Positions 58,201-64,000 of a stretch of 64,000 nucleotides of DNA are shown here, piece after piece. Origin of the DNA: Liolophura sinensis (taxonomy: Eukaryota > Mollusca > Polyplacophora > Chitonida > Chitonidae); the NCBI RefSeq assembly GCF_032854445.1, contig NC_088301.1:13450281-13514280 (forward strand), given 5' to 3'. The position numbers were made by a program, and so were the translations under genes. Below the pieces are notes generated by a model. It had not been told where the DNA came from. It did no database searches and saw nothing but the letters and a program-made list of their open reading frames with translations. Position 1 is the first letter of the stretch. Every line of letters begins with the position of its first letter.

Positions 58201-59913
58201 TCAAACTTACATAGAAATGATTTTTTCCACACAATCTGCTGAGGAGGCGAAGGCTCTGAACCTCCACACAGCCCTGTTAGCTTCCTCTGGAATGAAGAAC
58301 CTCACTATCTGGACATTGCTGAAGCTTTTGTAATCCACCACCTCAACAGCACCCAAAAGTGTGGCTTCTCTGCGCACCGCAGAAGATCCTAGACCTACCA
58401 AAAGAACATACTCAGGGCTTCATTTTATTTGTTTATTTCCTAGGTGTTATACGCCATACTCAAGAATACATGTATTTCATTTATACAACAGTGGCCAGCA
58501 TTATGGTGGGAGGAAACAGGGCAGTCAGGACTTCAGAATCATAACCTCCAACCCCAATTGCACCTCTTACTGTATGTACAATTCTTTAAGCTTTAAGACT
58601 TTGTTTACAATGTGCTTATTCTTGCATATTCTGGGGACATTATTCTGTGCAGATTGACAAAATTTTAAAACCTTACTTAACTATGTCCAATTCCTGAAAC
58701 TGGCTCATAGACATGAAATCAGACAACTTCTTGTGTAACCAAGTTACTTGAAATCTGCAGTTTAAATACTTGAATAATTGGCATATCCTGATTGGGTATG
58801 TCCCTGTTATGTTTGACCAACATGAACTTTACCCCAATCAACATTCTCCTTACAGCACAAACACTTTTTAAAGAGAATGTTGGCTAGGTTAAACTTTCCG
58901 TGGTTATCTTACCTTTATTGCACATTTTTTCCCAAACTATGGCACCCATCACAATAAAATGAATATATTTGGAAATTAGAATATTTTCTCTTTCGGAAAA
59001 TATATAGGTTTATACCATAAACTTGTGTCTTTAAAAACTTTAGTGTTCAAACATGTATGTCCTGAAAGCAAGGTTATATGAAAAGGATCGCAATAGAAGG
59101 AAATGCTTTCTTAAACTGTAACAAAAAGATGCATTGTATTAAAGCCGCTGCTTTTAGTTCAGGCGGATAATACAGAAACAAAAGTTTTCTGTTGATTCCC
59201 ATTCCAATTATTTCGACCCCTTCTGTATTTCATTATTTCTCAGTTAGTTCATGCTAAGGAATCTGCTTGCAATGTAGGATAAAACCAACAGTTAGGTGAT
59301 TCATTTCAAAATCAGTTCACAGTTTATTTTGATCTCTGTTCGTCAGTAAAGCAACAAATGACGTCGTACCGGTACTTTCAAAGTACATGACGTCATTCCA
59401 GCATAACTGCCTTAGTCGCCAAAGACTTTATGTTTGAGGATTGACTCTTCACTTATGGCGGTGGTAAAGAGAGTTATTCATTGTAAATGTTTGAACTGTG
59501 GTGCTCCATGGAGTATCTTTCATATGAGTTCAATATTTCCGCCTGGCTTCTCTTGGGACTGAAGTAGCACGTTAATTTGGTTTGGGGATCTCGCGATGCT
59601 ACTACACTGCTTGAACCGAAATTTATTCAAGCAATCACAAATATCTTATTAGTTTAAAAACAATACAGAAAAGTAAAACGATTCGGCTTTTGTACAAAAT
59701 ATATAAGCTACCAAATGATTTACCTGTAAAAAAAAAAGGCGTGGACGTCGCAGATTACACAATATCAGTTGTTACGGGGAAGAATTAAGGAAGGAATATG
59801 TTGTTGTTGTAAAATACACGCACATATGTATACTTACAAAACTGAGACAAAGCAAAAAGTAGGTACACCACAAGCTTAATCTTCAGACAAATGGCACATA
59901 TTTCTCCCATCAT
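45924..59913 (-). CDS. PGAP6: PGAP6/TMEM8-family GPI-processing membrane hydrolase, eleven coding exons
   Basis: Minus-strand exons: 59913-59838, 58394-58211, 57261-57057, 55786-55659, 54050-53764, 52672-52419, 51571-51339, 50580-50438, 48846-48668, 47382-47119 and 46280-45924. Phases agree at all ten junctions and the sum is 769 codons plus TAG, close to vertebrate TMEM8A. Order: signal peptide (residues 1-25), extracellular region with many N-glycosylation sequons (26-455), six-cysteine EGF-like module (Cys 475, 480, 486, 499, 501, 510), then seven membrane segments (about 525-725). The CREST-superfamily residues are present: Ser562/563, His566 and Asp569 around FYHACD, and His699 and His703 in HSVWH. 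Vertebrate PGAP6 is a GPI-specific phospholipase A2 that sheds CRIPTO; the paralogue TMEM8B is similar, so PGAP6 versus TMEM8B is not settled. Start is the first Met of MMGEIC; an in-frame Met 22 codons upstream (59979) is possible. The last residues overlap a SINE. Confidence 0.93.
46350..46456 (+). mobile_element. SINE family 1 head/body fragment
   Basis: Contains ACCCAGGAGCCTCTCACCAA through GCAACCTGCAG and stops just before the 52-bp minisatellite in PGAP6 intron 10. Confidence 0.8.
46482..47105. repeat. 52-bp minisatellite derived from PGAP6 exon 10
   Basis: Exactly 12 copies at 52-base spacing (TTGTGCC at 46495, 46547 ... 47067), almost identical to each other. The core TGTGCCTGTCCTCCATCACC onward matches coding bases 47178-47209 of exon 10 at 31 of 32 positions. 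The array stops 13 bases before the exon 10 donor. Confidence 0.95.
47119..47382 (-). CDS. PGAP6: PGAP6 exon 10: FYHACD motif and helices 3-5
   Basis: 88 codons, residues 564-651. It opens with FYHACD (putative catalytic His and Asp), then [38 protein letters not shown] and [19 protein letters not shown]. The codons for [10 protein letters not shown] (47209-47178) are nearly identical to the unit of the 52-bp minisatellite starting 13 bases into the next intron. The donor is GTAAGT. Confidence 0.95.
47601..47694 (-). mobile_element. SINE family 1 tail fragment, minus strand
   Basis: An ATTT-rich tail and the GCATTATGGTGGCAGGAAA body segment, in intron 9 of PGAP6. Confidence 0.75.
47911..48112 (-). 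mobile_element. SINE family 1, minus strand
   Basis: Tail and body present, head partial. It forms an inverted pair with the plus-strand copy starting at 48143, in intron 9 of PGAP6. Confidence 0.85.
48143..48376 (+). mobile_element. SINE family 1, plus strand
   Basis: Most of the head plus full body and tail, head-to-head with the 47911-48112 copy at a ~30-base gap. Confidence 0.85.
48668..48846 (-). CDS. PGAP6: PGAP6 exon 9: first two membrane helices
   Basis: Residues 504-563. It ends the EGF module ([10 protein letters not shown]), then encodes [19 protein letters not shown] and [15 protein letters not shown], helices 1 and 2. The last serines precede the FYHACD motif of exon 10. The acceptor is GTTGCAG and the donor is GTAAGTA. 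Confidence 0.92.
49028..49099 (+). mobile_element. SINE family 1, internally deleted fragment
   Basis: The body (GTCAGCAACCTGCGGATGGT) is joined directly to the tail (TTCTTGAGTACGGCGTAAAA). About 70 bases between them are missing. Confidence 0.8.
49206..49455 (-). mobile_element. tRNA-derived SINE, family 2, minus strand
   Basis: On the minus strand it matches the 15358-15674 element from GGGGATAGTGCAAC to the GTTGAGTACGACGTTAAACC tail and a GAGT/CACT repeat. It lies in intron 8 of PGAP6. Confidence 0.85.
50438..50580 (-). CDS. PGAP6: PGAP6 exon 8: EGF-like module
   Basis: Residues 456-504, containing [13 protein letters not shown] and CNCLSG, five of the six EGF cysteines. The sixth (WRGYGC) is in exon 9. 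The acceptor is TTTGCAG and the donor is GTAAAT. Confidence 0.9.
50640..50828 (+). mobile_element. SINE family 1 partial copy
   Basis: Starts in the head (GTGACCCATGAGCCTCTCACC), has a short deletion in the body, and ends in a degenerate tail. It lies in intron 7 of PGAP6. Confidence 0.85.
50940..51166 (-). repeat. Intronic inverted-repeat family, copy 1
   Basis: Starts TACCCTAATTCTTCTACCTT and ends GGTTGAAGATTTACAG, so its ends are inverted copies. The interior shares CTCTGAATGTTTCAAAATAT-type sequence (opposite strand) with 57956-58161. It lies in PGAP6 intron 7. Confidence 0.6.
51339..51571 (-). CDS. PGAP6: PGAP6 exon 7
   Basis: Residues 379-456, starting [13 protein letters not shown]. 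It contains GSIGFNGGG and [18 protein letters not shown], matching the IPYPETDNWYLSL-type motif of the family. The weak donor GTTAGC is chosen because it alone keeps phase with exon 8. Confidence 0.88.
52419..52672 (-). CDS. PGAP6: PGAP6 exon 6
   Basis: Residues 294-378, containing [20 protein letters not shown] and the segment ending [15 protein letters not shown]. In the vertebrate proteins a GGSLTI segment occupies the same place. The acceptor is ATGACAG and the donor is GTGAGA. Confidence 0.88.
52770..52968 (+). repeat. Intronic inverted-repeat family, copy 2
   Basis: Ends are GTACCCTAATTCCTCAATCT and GCGAAAAGGTTGAGAATTAC. The interior has GACAAACATTGGTTGGATCG, found inverted in 57352-57588. 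It lies in PGAP6 intron 5. Confidence 0.6.
53764..54050 (-). CDS. PGAP6: PGAP6 exon 5
   Basis: Residues 198-294, containing [12 protein letters not shown], several cysteines and [13 protein letters not shown], a second jelly-roll-like extracellular repeat. The acceptor is TGTGTAG and the donor is GTTTGT. Confidence 0.85.
54556..54825 (+). mobile_element. SINE family 1, full length, diverged
   Basis: Head, body and tail are all present (CCTCTGTAGCCAAGGGAG at the head, AAACACCAATCAAATAAATA at the tail). It lies 45 bases upstream of the younger copy in the same orientation. Confidence 0.88.
54881..54892 (+). promoter_or_regulatory. Pol III A box of SINE
   Basis: TGGCTCAGTCGG fits the TRGYNNARNNG consensus within the tRNA-derived head. 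Confidence 0.7.
54949..54960 (+). promoter_or_regulatory. Pol III B box of SINE
   Basis: GAGTTCAAGTCC corresponds to the GGTTCGANTCC consensus, at normal tRNA spacing from the A box. Confidence 0.65.
55238..55417 (+). repeat. Intronic inverted-repeat family, copy 3
   Basis: Shares ATCTGTTTGTGTCA and AAGATGCAAGCCTCATAAAA with 57956-58161 and ends GTGGAAGAGCTAGGGTAG. It lies in PGAP6 intron 4. Confidence 0.6.
55659..55786 (-). CDS. PGAP6: PGAP6 exon 4
   Basis: Residues 156-198, beginning [16 protein letters not shown], which corresponds to the GL-x-x-C-x-Y-x-F-x-P stretch of the family. The acceptor is ATACAG and the donor is GTAAAC. Confidence 0.88.
56212..56272. repeat. Single arm related to the 43653 MITE
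   Basis: CACATGATACAGTA and GAGAGTTCAAACTCAAAATT match the inverted-repeat arm of the 43653-43966 element. Confidence 0.5.
56708..56990 (-). mobile_element. SINE family 1, full length, minus strand
   Basis: A complete copy from the ATTT-rich tail (56708) to the tRNA-like head (GGCCGAGGTGGTTAGC on the minus strand). It lies in intron 3 of PGAP6, 66 bases beyond the exon 3 donor. Confidence 0.9.
57057..57261 (-). CDS. PGAP6: PGAP6 exon 3
   Basis: Residues 87-155, containing [15 protein letters not shown] and [12 protein letters not shown], the GDW/GEW-type motif of the TMEM8 extracellular repeats. The acceptor CATAG is set by phase; a second AG ten bases later would put the exon out of frame. 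The donor GTAGAA is weak. Confidence 0.85.
57352..57588 (-). repeat. Intronic inverted-repeat family, copy 4
   Basis: Ends are TAATTCTTCAACCTTTTCGC and GCGAAAAGCTTGAGGAAATA. The interior matches copy 2 in inverse orientation. It lies in PGAP6 intron 2. Confidence 0.6.
57956..58161 (+). repeat. Intronic inverted-repeat family, copy 5
   Basis: Ends are TTTCAACCTTTTCAAC and GAAAAGGTTGAAGAATTAGG. The interior is shared with copies 1 and 3. It ends about 50 bases from the exon 2 donor. Confidence 0.62.
58211..58394 (-). CDS. PGAP6: PGAP6 exon 2
   Basis: Residues 26-87, the first extracellular segment, containing [20 protein letters not shown] and [11 protein letters not shown]. The acceptor is TGGTAG and the donor is GTAAGT. 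Confidence 0.85.
58427..58530 (-). mobile_element. SINE family 1 tail/body fragment, minus strand
   Basis: ACGCCATACTCAAGAATA through CAGCATTATGGTGGGAGGAA, in intron 1 of PGAP6 next to the exon 2 acceptor. Confidence 0.82.
58572..58700 (-). repeat. Intronic inverted-repeat family, partial copy 6
   Basis: GGGGACATTATTCTGTGCAG and the following bases match the interior of copy 4; one end only. Confidence 0.45.
59838..59913 (-). CDS. PGAP6: PGAP6 exon 1: start and signal peptide
   Basis: Begins [13 protein letters not shown], followed by the hydrophobic core [10 protein letters not shown], a typical secretory signal. The donor is GTAAGTAT. The exon ends one base into a codon, completed as Cys by exon 2. 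Confidence 0.8.
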
Positions 59914-60007
59914 ATAGCAATTTCCTAAGATGTCACCCCTATTTTCTGTAATACAGCCAAGCGCGTCCAACCTCAGCAACCGACGCCCTTGGTTAATTTT
60001 TATGTCA

Positions 60008-60015
60008 TCACGTGA
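60008..60015. promoter_or_regulatory. E-box palindrome TCACGTGA upstream of PGAP6
   Basis: About 95 bases upstream of the PGAP6 start codon. The core resembles bHLH sites, including the lysosomal CLEAR element (GTCACGTGAC differs at one flank base). The site is visible; its use is inference. Confidence 0.3.
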
Positions 60016-60900
60016 CAGCTATAGCGCTGTCATCTTGGGCGAAAGTGAGGCTGGAGGGATTTCCTCCAATAAAGCCCGGATTTCCCCTGTCTACTGTTTG
60101 GCGCACGTGTTGTATAAATATATAACAGCGTTGTATGGATGTTATTATGTGAAAAAAATACAACATCCTTATGCATACCCGTTACACAATGGCCTAATAA
60201 GGTTATGCCAGTTCCGTTATTGTGAAATAAATACTTGTAGGCCCTTGATAACCTCTTATCCACTTTTTCTACCCATCCCTGTTTTTCATCAGGCCGATAT
60301 GCCCCGCCTTAGGGTCTTGAGTCAAACAGTCAAATAAATAAATAAATGTTGGCTGTTTAAAACACACGATGAGCTGGTCTCCATGAGTGTATAGCAGCTG
60401 TCAAACTGTTTACATTTTATTTACTGTGTACTGGTACTGTTGGTCTACTTTAGTTATAGGCCTACATTTGTAAAGAAGCAGTAGAGTATTGAAATCCAGA
60501 AAAAGGAAACCACATTTTCTTTCATCCAAAGAGGAATATACCTTTCCATAGTGTTCATGGAAAGATATTTCTGTAGATTTACTTTAATACGACAGTCACT
60601 GACTATAATATTTTAGCTGACAGACAACAATTTACGAAAATGCCGGTGTGTATAAATTTGGCATTGAACTAGCATATACTAGAATGCATGTAAACGTGTA
60701 AAGATTTCCATGAGGCATACCAAGTTGCTTCTATTATGCAACAGACAATTTGAATGAAAATGATATAAATTACATACATGTACATAAAAAGAACAAGTAC
60801 AAGTTGCACATAGATGCAACATTCTGCAATGTGTCAAAGTCCTCTTACATGCAGGACCCTCGATAGCTGAGTGTCCCAGGATAACAGGACGTTACAAACT

Positions 60901-61031
60901 GACCAAGCGATTCACAGAGCTGTTTGTCACAGCGAAAAACGGACAACAAACTACATATACAATACAAGGGACCAAGCGATTCACAGAGCTGTTTGTCACA
61001 GCGAAAAACCGACAACAAACTACATATATAA
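60901..61031. repeat. Tandem duplication, 69-bp unit, two copies
   Basis: GACCAAGCGATTCACAGAGC begins at 60901 and again at 60970, with near-identical unit sequence. A recent duplication with no coding content. Confidence 0.88.
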
Positions 61032-61182
61032 CTGAAACAATTTGACATTGCTTTTGATTAGCAAGTCATACTTTACATACTGTGTTTCACCTGAAGTTTT
61101 GTATGTGAAAATGCACTTTCAGAACCACGTCAAGGCCTTAAAATGCTACTTTGGCTGCTAACACTTACGTTTTTCTGATCAG

Positions 61183-61320
61183 ATTTATTTACTTGAATGG
61201 TGTTTTACGCTGTACTCAAGAATATTTTACTCATACGACGGCAGCCATTAATGTGGGAGGAAACCCGACAAAACCCGGGGGGAAACCGACGACCATCCGC
61301 AGTTTACTTTCCCACGTAAT
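61183..61320 (-). mobile_element. SINE family 1 fragment, minus strand
   Basis: Tail and body (GTGTTTTACGCTGTACTCAA, GACGACCATCCGCAG); the head is missing. Confidence 0.85.
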
Positions 61321-61797
61321 GCCGAAGACTAAGACAGTGTAATGCTCTCGCTCATTACGCATTTAGTTTATGATAATGTCACTGATCTCTGTTACGGCTG
61401 GTAACCAAGAAATAAATACAGAGACACGCACCGTTCCACCAGGCACGTCAATACAGGCACCATTATAACAAATGAAACTGCATTGTCACACTTTCCTCAC
61501 TTATAAGTTGGATGTATCACTATAAGTTTTACCTTACGGTTCGACTATCACTGTTAAGTTTAACATCAGTCTGGTTAACAAAACTGTTTCATGCAACATA
61601 ATTCGCAAACAAAAAGTCCAATTTGGATATAAATTACCATCAAATTATATTAGACCAATATGTGTTATAGAATGTAACTGGAATTTAAAAGTCAACAAAA
61701 TTGTCCATTCCTGTCACCATCTGGTCATCGGTTACTGGCTATCTGCTTATACTGTATGTATCTTAAATTTTTCTGCGTAACAGTCTCTGCCTAACAA

Positions 61798-61893
61798 CAG
61801 TTTTCCTTTTTATTTCCCTTTTTATTTTTTTTTCCATTTTATTTTATTTCCTTTTTCTTTTATTTTCCTTTTTATTTTATTTATCCTTTTATT
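61798..61893. repeat. T-rich low-complexity tract
   Basis: Repeats of CCTTTTTATTTT-type sequence over ~95 bases, between a SINE and the retrotransposon fragment. Confidence 0.75.
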
Positions 61894-62369
61894 TGAATAG
61901 ATAGTTATTCTACCATACTGGACGGGATACACTATGTCCAGGACAAAAGTTGTATCTCACAACCGGGTCTCCATCACTATCACAGCCTCACGAATGCACA
62001 GAACCATCATCTGATGAACCCTAGCCCTCTCCGGGAAAGTCAGGCAAAGATGTACTGACCACATTTCCTTGTGACTCCCGGGAAATGTCACAAAAAAACA
62101 TCTGTACGTGCCAAATTTCTATGAAAGTAAGGTACTTCAGTTTCCTCACTCTCTGTGTCATACTCGGTGAACTTGCGTGGCATGGCATTCTTCGAAGTTT
62201 GTTTCAGTTTTCTCCGAACCTCTTTTACTGCTGCTCCAGAAGAATGCGACATCTTCATGTCGAAGTGAACAGCTTTAGTGGCCCGCCTCCTGGGACAACA
62301 TGGTAATTAACTTCACTTAGTCTTTCTAAGAATTTATAAGGTCCTTTCCACTAGCTGGGTCGCCTGGTT

Positions 62370-62720
62370 TCACATGTTTGTCTCGGAGCCAGATCGCATC
62401 ACTGGGTCTGCAAGTACCATCTTTAGAGTTCCTGTCGTAGTATTGTCTTTGCCTCTTCTGGGATGTCGCAAGTTGTGTCCTTGCCAGTCTGTATGCCGTT
62501 TCCGACCTAATTGGAGGCGACTGGCCAACTCGGTCTGGCTGATATTCTCGGTGTTATCTGGTCTACCCAACATAATGTCTTGAGGTAACCTCATTTCCCG
62601 ACCGAACGCGAGCGCAAACCGAGTTTCCCCGAGTCGGAAGGTGAACGGTGAAGCGATATGCCATCAGACCTGCGGGCAAGTGCTCGTCCCAGTCTATACC
62701 GTTTCCACTAACCAAAGCTG
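62370..62720 (-). pseudogene. Ty3/gypsy integrase C-terminal remnants
   Basis: Two frames carry typical gypsy integrase phrases: DWDEHLP and AYRF at about 62650-62695, and MRLPQDIMLGRP at 62560-62594. They are separated by a frameshift. Confidence 0.75.
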
Positions 62721-62913
62721 TCACCATGGACTTGATGGACTTAATGGGCTAGTTGCCTGTCTTCTGCCTGTCCACTGCACTGTGGATGGTAGGCTGTTGT
62801 TCTTGTTTTTTTCAGTGTCCAGATTGCTCATTTCCTTGAAAATGGTTGACTCAAAGTTCGACCCTCTTTCATAATGAGGAGTCTCTGGTGTACAACATCT
62901 TGTAACCTACTCA

Positions 62914-63393
62914 TTAACGAGGATCCGTGCACATGTCTGCCTTCTGATTACGAAGGCACCACGCTCCTAGCCACTTAATAAAGGCGTCTTGGGCGACCAG
63001 GATGTAGATATTACCTTTCTTTGAACATGGGAAGGGACCAACTATGTCGATGTGGACTCTCTGGTTTGGACGTCCTGTAGGAATTGATTGAAGATATGCC
63101 TTGTTTTGCTTTGAGGGTGATTTGCACTTCTGACATTTGACGCGATCTGCAAAACCTCGTGACTGTGGCTTTAAAATGGCCTCCAAAATCGGCGACGGAC
63201 ATTTTCGTGTGTTCCGTATTCCTAGATGAGCACCTGCATACCCGGCACGAAGTTTCTCAAGCATTGGCTCTATCATGAACACTGGCAAGACGAGTCGATG
63301 TTTGTCCTCCCCCGATGTGTCACTGGATCTTTGGAGTAGATATCTGTCGCGAATGGCCAGAAGCTCGGAACCTGTCCAAATGGAGCGCGTCAA
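62914..63393 (-). pseudogene. Ty3/gypsy integrase fragment (zinc finger and catalytic core)
   Basis: Shows an HHCC-like zinc-binding part (AGAHLGIRNT, then KCQKC) followed by the start of the rve catalytic core, with the first catalytic Asp in VHIDIVGPFP. A stop follows after the degenerate second motif, so the core is truncated. Confidence 0.85.
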
Positions 63394-63682
63394 TTAACTG
63401 CAACGCTTTAAGTCTTCCGTCGTTGGTTTTCCTTGAGCTGTGCGAATGGCTTCCAACACGGGTGCTATGTCAGGGTCGTCCTGTTGAGCTTTAAGAATGT
63501 CTGGCGTCTTTAGACTGAGTACATCTACTGGTAGGTTTCAGTTTGGTACACAAGACACAGTTTTCCCTTTTGACTGCTTTCGGTCCGTCTGACCACATGA
63601 TGACACTCGCCATGCTGCTTCAATCAATGAGGTTTTCTGGATAACGCATCAGCGTTCTCGTGGTTTCTCGCGTGGAGGGAGT

Positions 63683-63988
63683 TCAGAAGTGTAGAAGCCA
63701 TTTCAGTGCCATGTGATCTGTGCGCACAGTGAACATTTTCCCCAGAAGGTAATATTGGAAGTGTTCAATGAATGTCACTAAAGCCCATATTTGACGTCTA
63801 GTAGCGCAGTAGTCGAGTTCTCCAGGCTGTAGCGCATGGCTACCGTAGGCTATCACACGCTCTGAACCATCTTTCTGTCGCTGTGACAAAACTCCTTCAA
63901 TTGCAGCATCAGTTGCGTCAGTATCCAATACAAACACACCGGCGCTACCTCCCAAGACTGGATATGCCAATATGGTTGGTTTTGTCAA
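63683..63988 (-). pseudogene. Ty3/gypsy RNase H domain fragment
   Basis: Carries the RNase H-type signature of gypsy pol, including VLDTDATDAAIEGVLSQ and TVRTDHMALKWLL. The frame ends soon after, and the usual NADALSR linker motif is found in another frame at about 63640-63655. This shows a frameshift. Confidence 0.85.
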
Positions 63989-64000
63989 ACTGGACTTAAG

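Larger units (their letters stand above)
59980..62299. other. Gene-free stretch between PGAP6 and retrotransposon
   Basis: PGAP6 promoter side, a 69-bp tandem duplication, a SINE fragment and a T-rich tract; no other gene recognised. Confidence 0.45.
62300..64000 (-). mobile_element. Decayed Ty3/gypsy LTR retrotransposon, pol fragment
   Basis: Read on the minus strand from the right edge, the order is RNase H, then linker, then integrase, as in Ty3/gypsy pol. Reverse transcriptase would lie beyond the window. The frame is broken at several places by stops and frameshifts, so this copy cannot make an intact protein. No LTR or primer-binding site was identified at the left end. Confidence 0.88.

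Overview
This is a window of animal genomic DNA. Spliced genes with canonical GT-AG introns, dense tRNA-derived SINEs, MITE-like inverted-repeat elements, a decayed Ty3/gypsy retrotransposon and at least a dozen minisatellite arrays all point to a lophotrochozoan, most likely a mollusc. The recurring SINE tail (a GAAATATTCTTGAGTACGGC-type 3' end) looks like the tRNA-SINEs common in bivalve and gastropod genomes, but I cannot name the species. There are no operons, ribosome binding sites or CRISPR arrays.

Two complete conserved genes can be assembled exon by exon, both on the minus strand. The first is a cytosolic thioredoxin: five coding exons between 28719 and 36813, 106 codons plus a stop, WCGPC active site. 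Its first exon and promoter region lie in a ~1.14-kb segment that is duplicated in tandem upstream (36308-37443 and 37789-38925). The second is a PGAP6/TMEM8-family membrane protein: eleven coding exons between 45924 and 59913, 769 residues. It has a signal peptide, a large extracellular region, an EGF-like module and a seven-helix CREST-type hydrolase domain. All exon phases agree in both genes. A third likely gene is a Ser/Thr/Gly-rich mucin-like secreted protein on the minus strand (2759-3412), possibly only its last exon.

Layout: 1-15 kb is mostly non-coding, with SINE fragments, arrays of 25, 30, 74 and 42 bp, and the mucin-like ORF. 15-18 kb is a 46-bp satellite evolved from a 23-bp ancestor and split by a second SINE family. 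19-28 kb holds 68-bp and 19-bp arrays, SINEs and a 450-bp MITE. 28.7-39 kb is the thioredoxin locus with a 21-bp minisatellite in intron 2. 40-43 kb has 24-bp and 41-bp arrays. 45.6-60 kb is the PGAP6/TMEM8 gene, with introns full of SINEs and a small inverted-repeat family, and a 52-bp minisatellite whose unit is copied from the adjacent coding exon 10. 62.3-64 kb is a frameshifted Ty3/gypsy pol fragment running off the right edge.

The two conserved genes are neighbours but have unrelated jobs (cytosolic redox; GPI-anchor lipid remodelling at the cell surface). The most interesting structure is the exon-derived intronic minisatellite, followed by the duplicated thioredoxin first exon and the SINE that appears to supply the PGAP6 stop codon.
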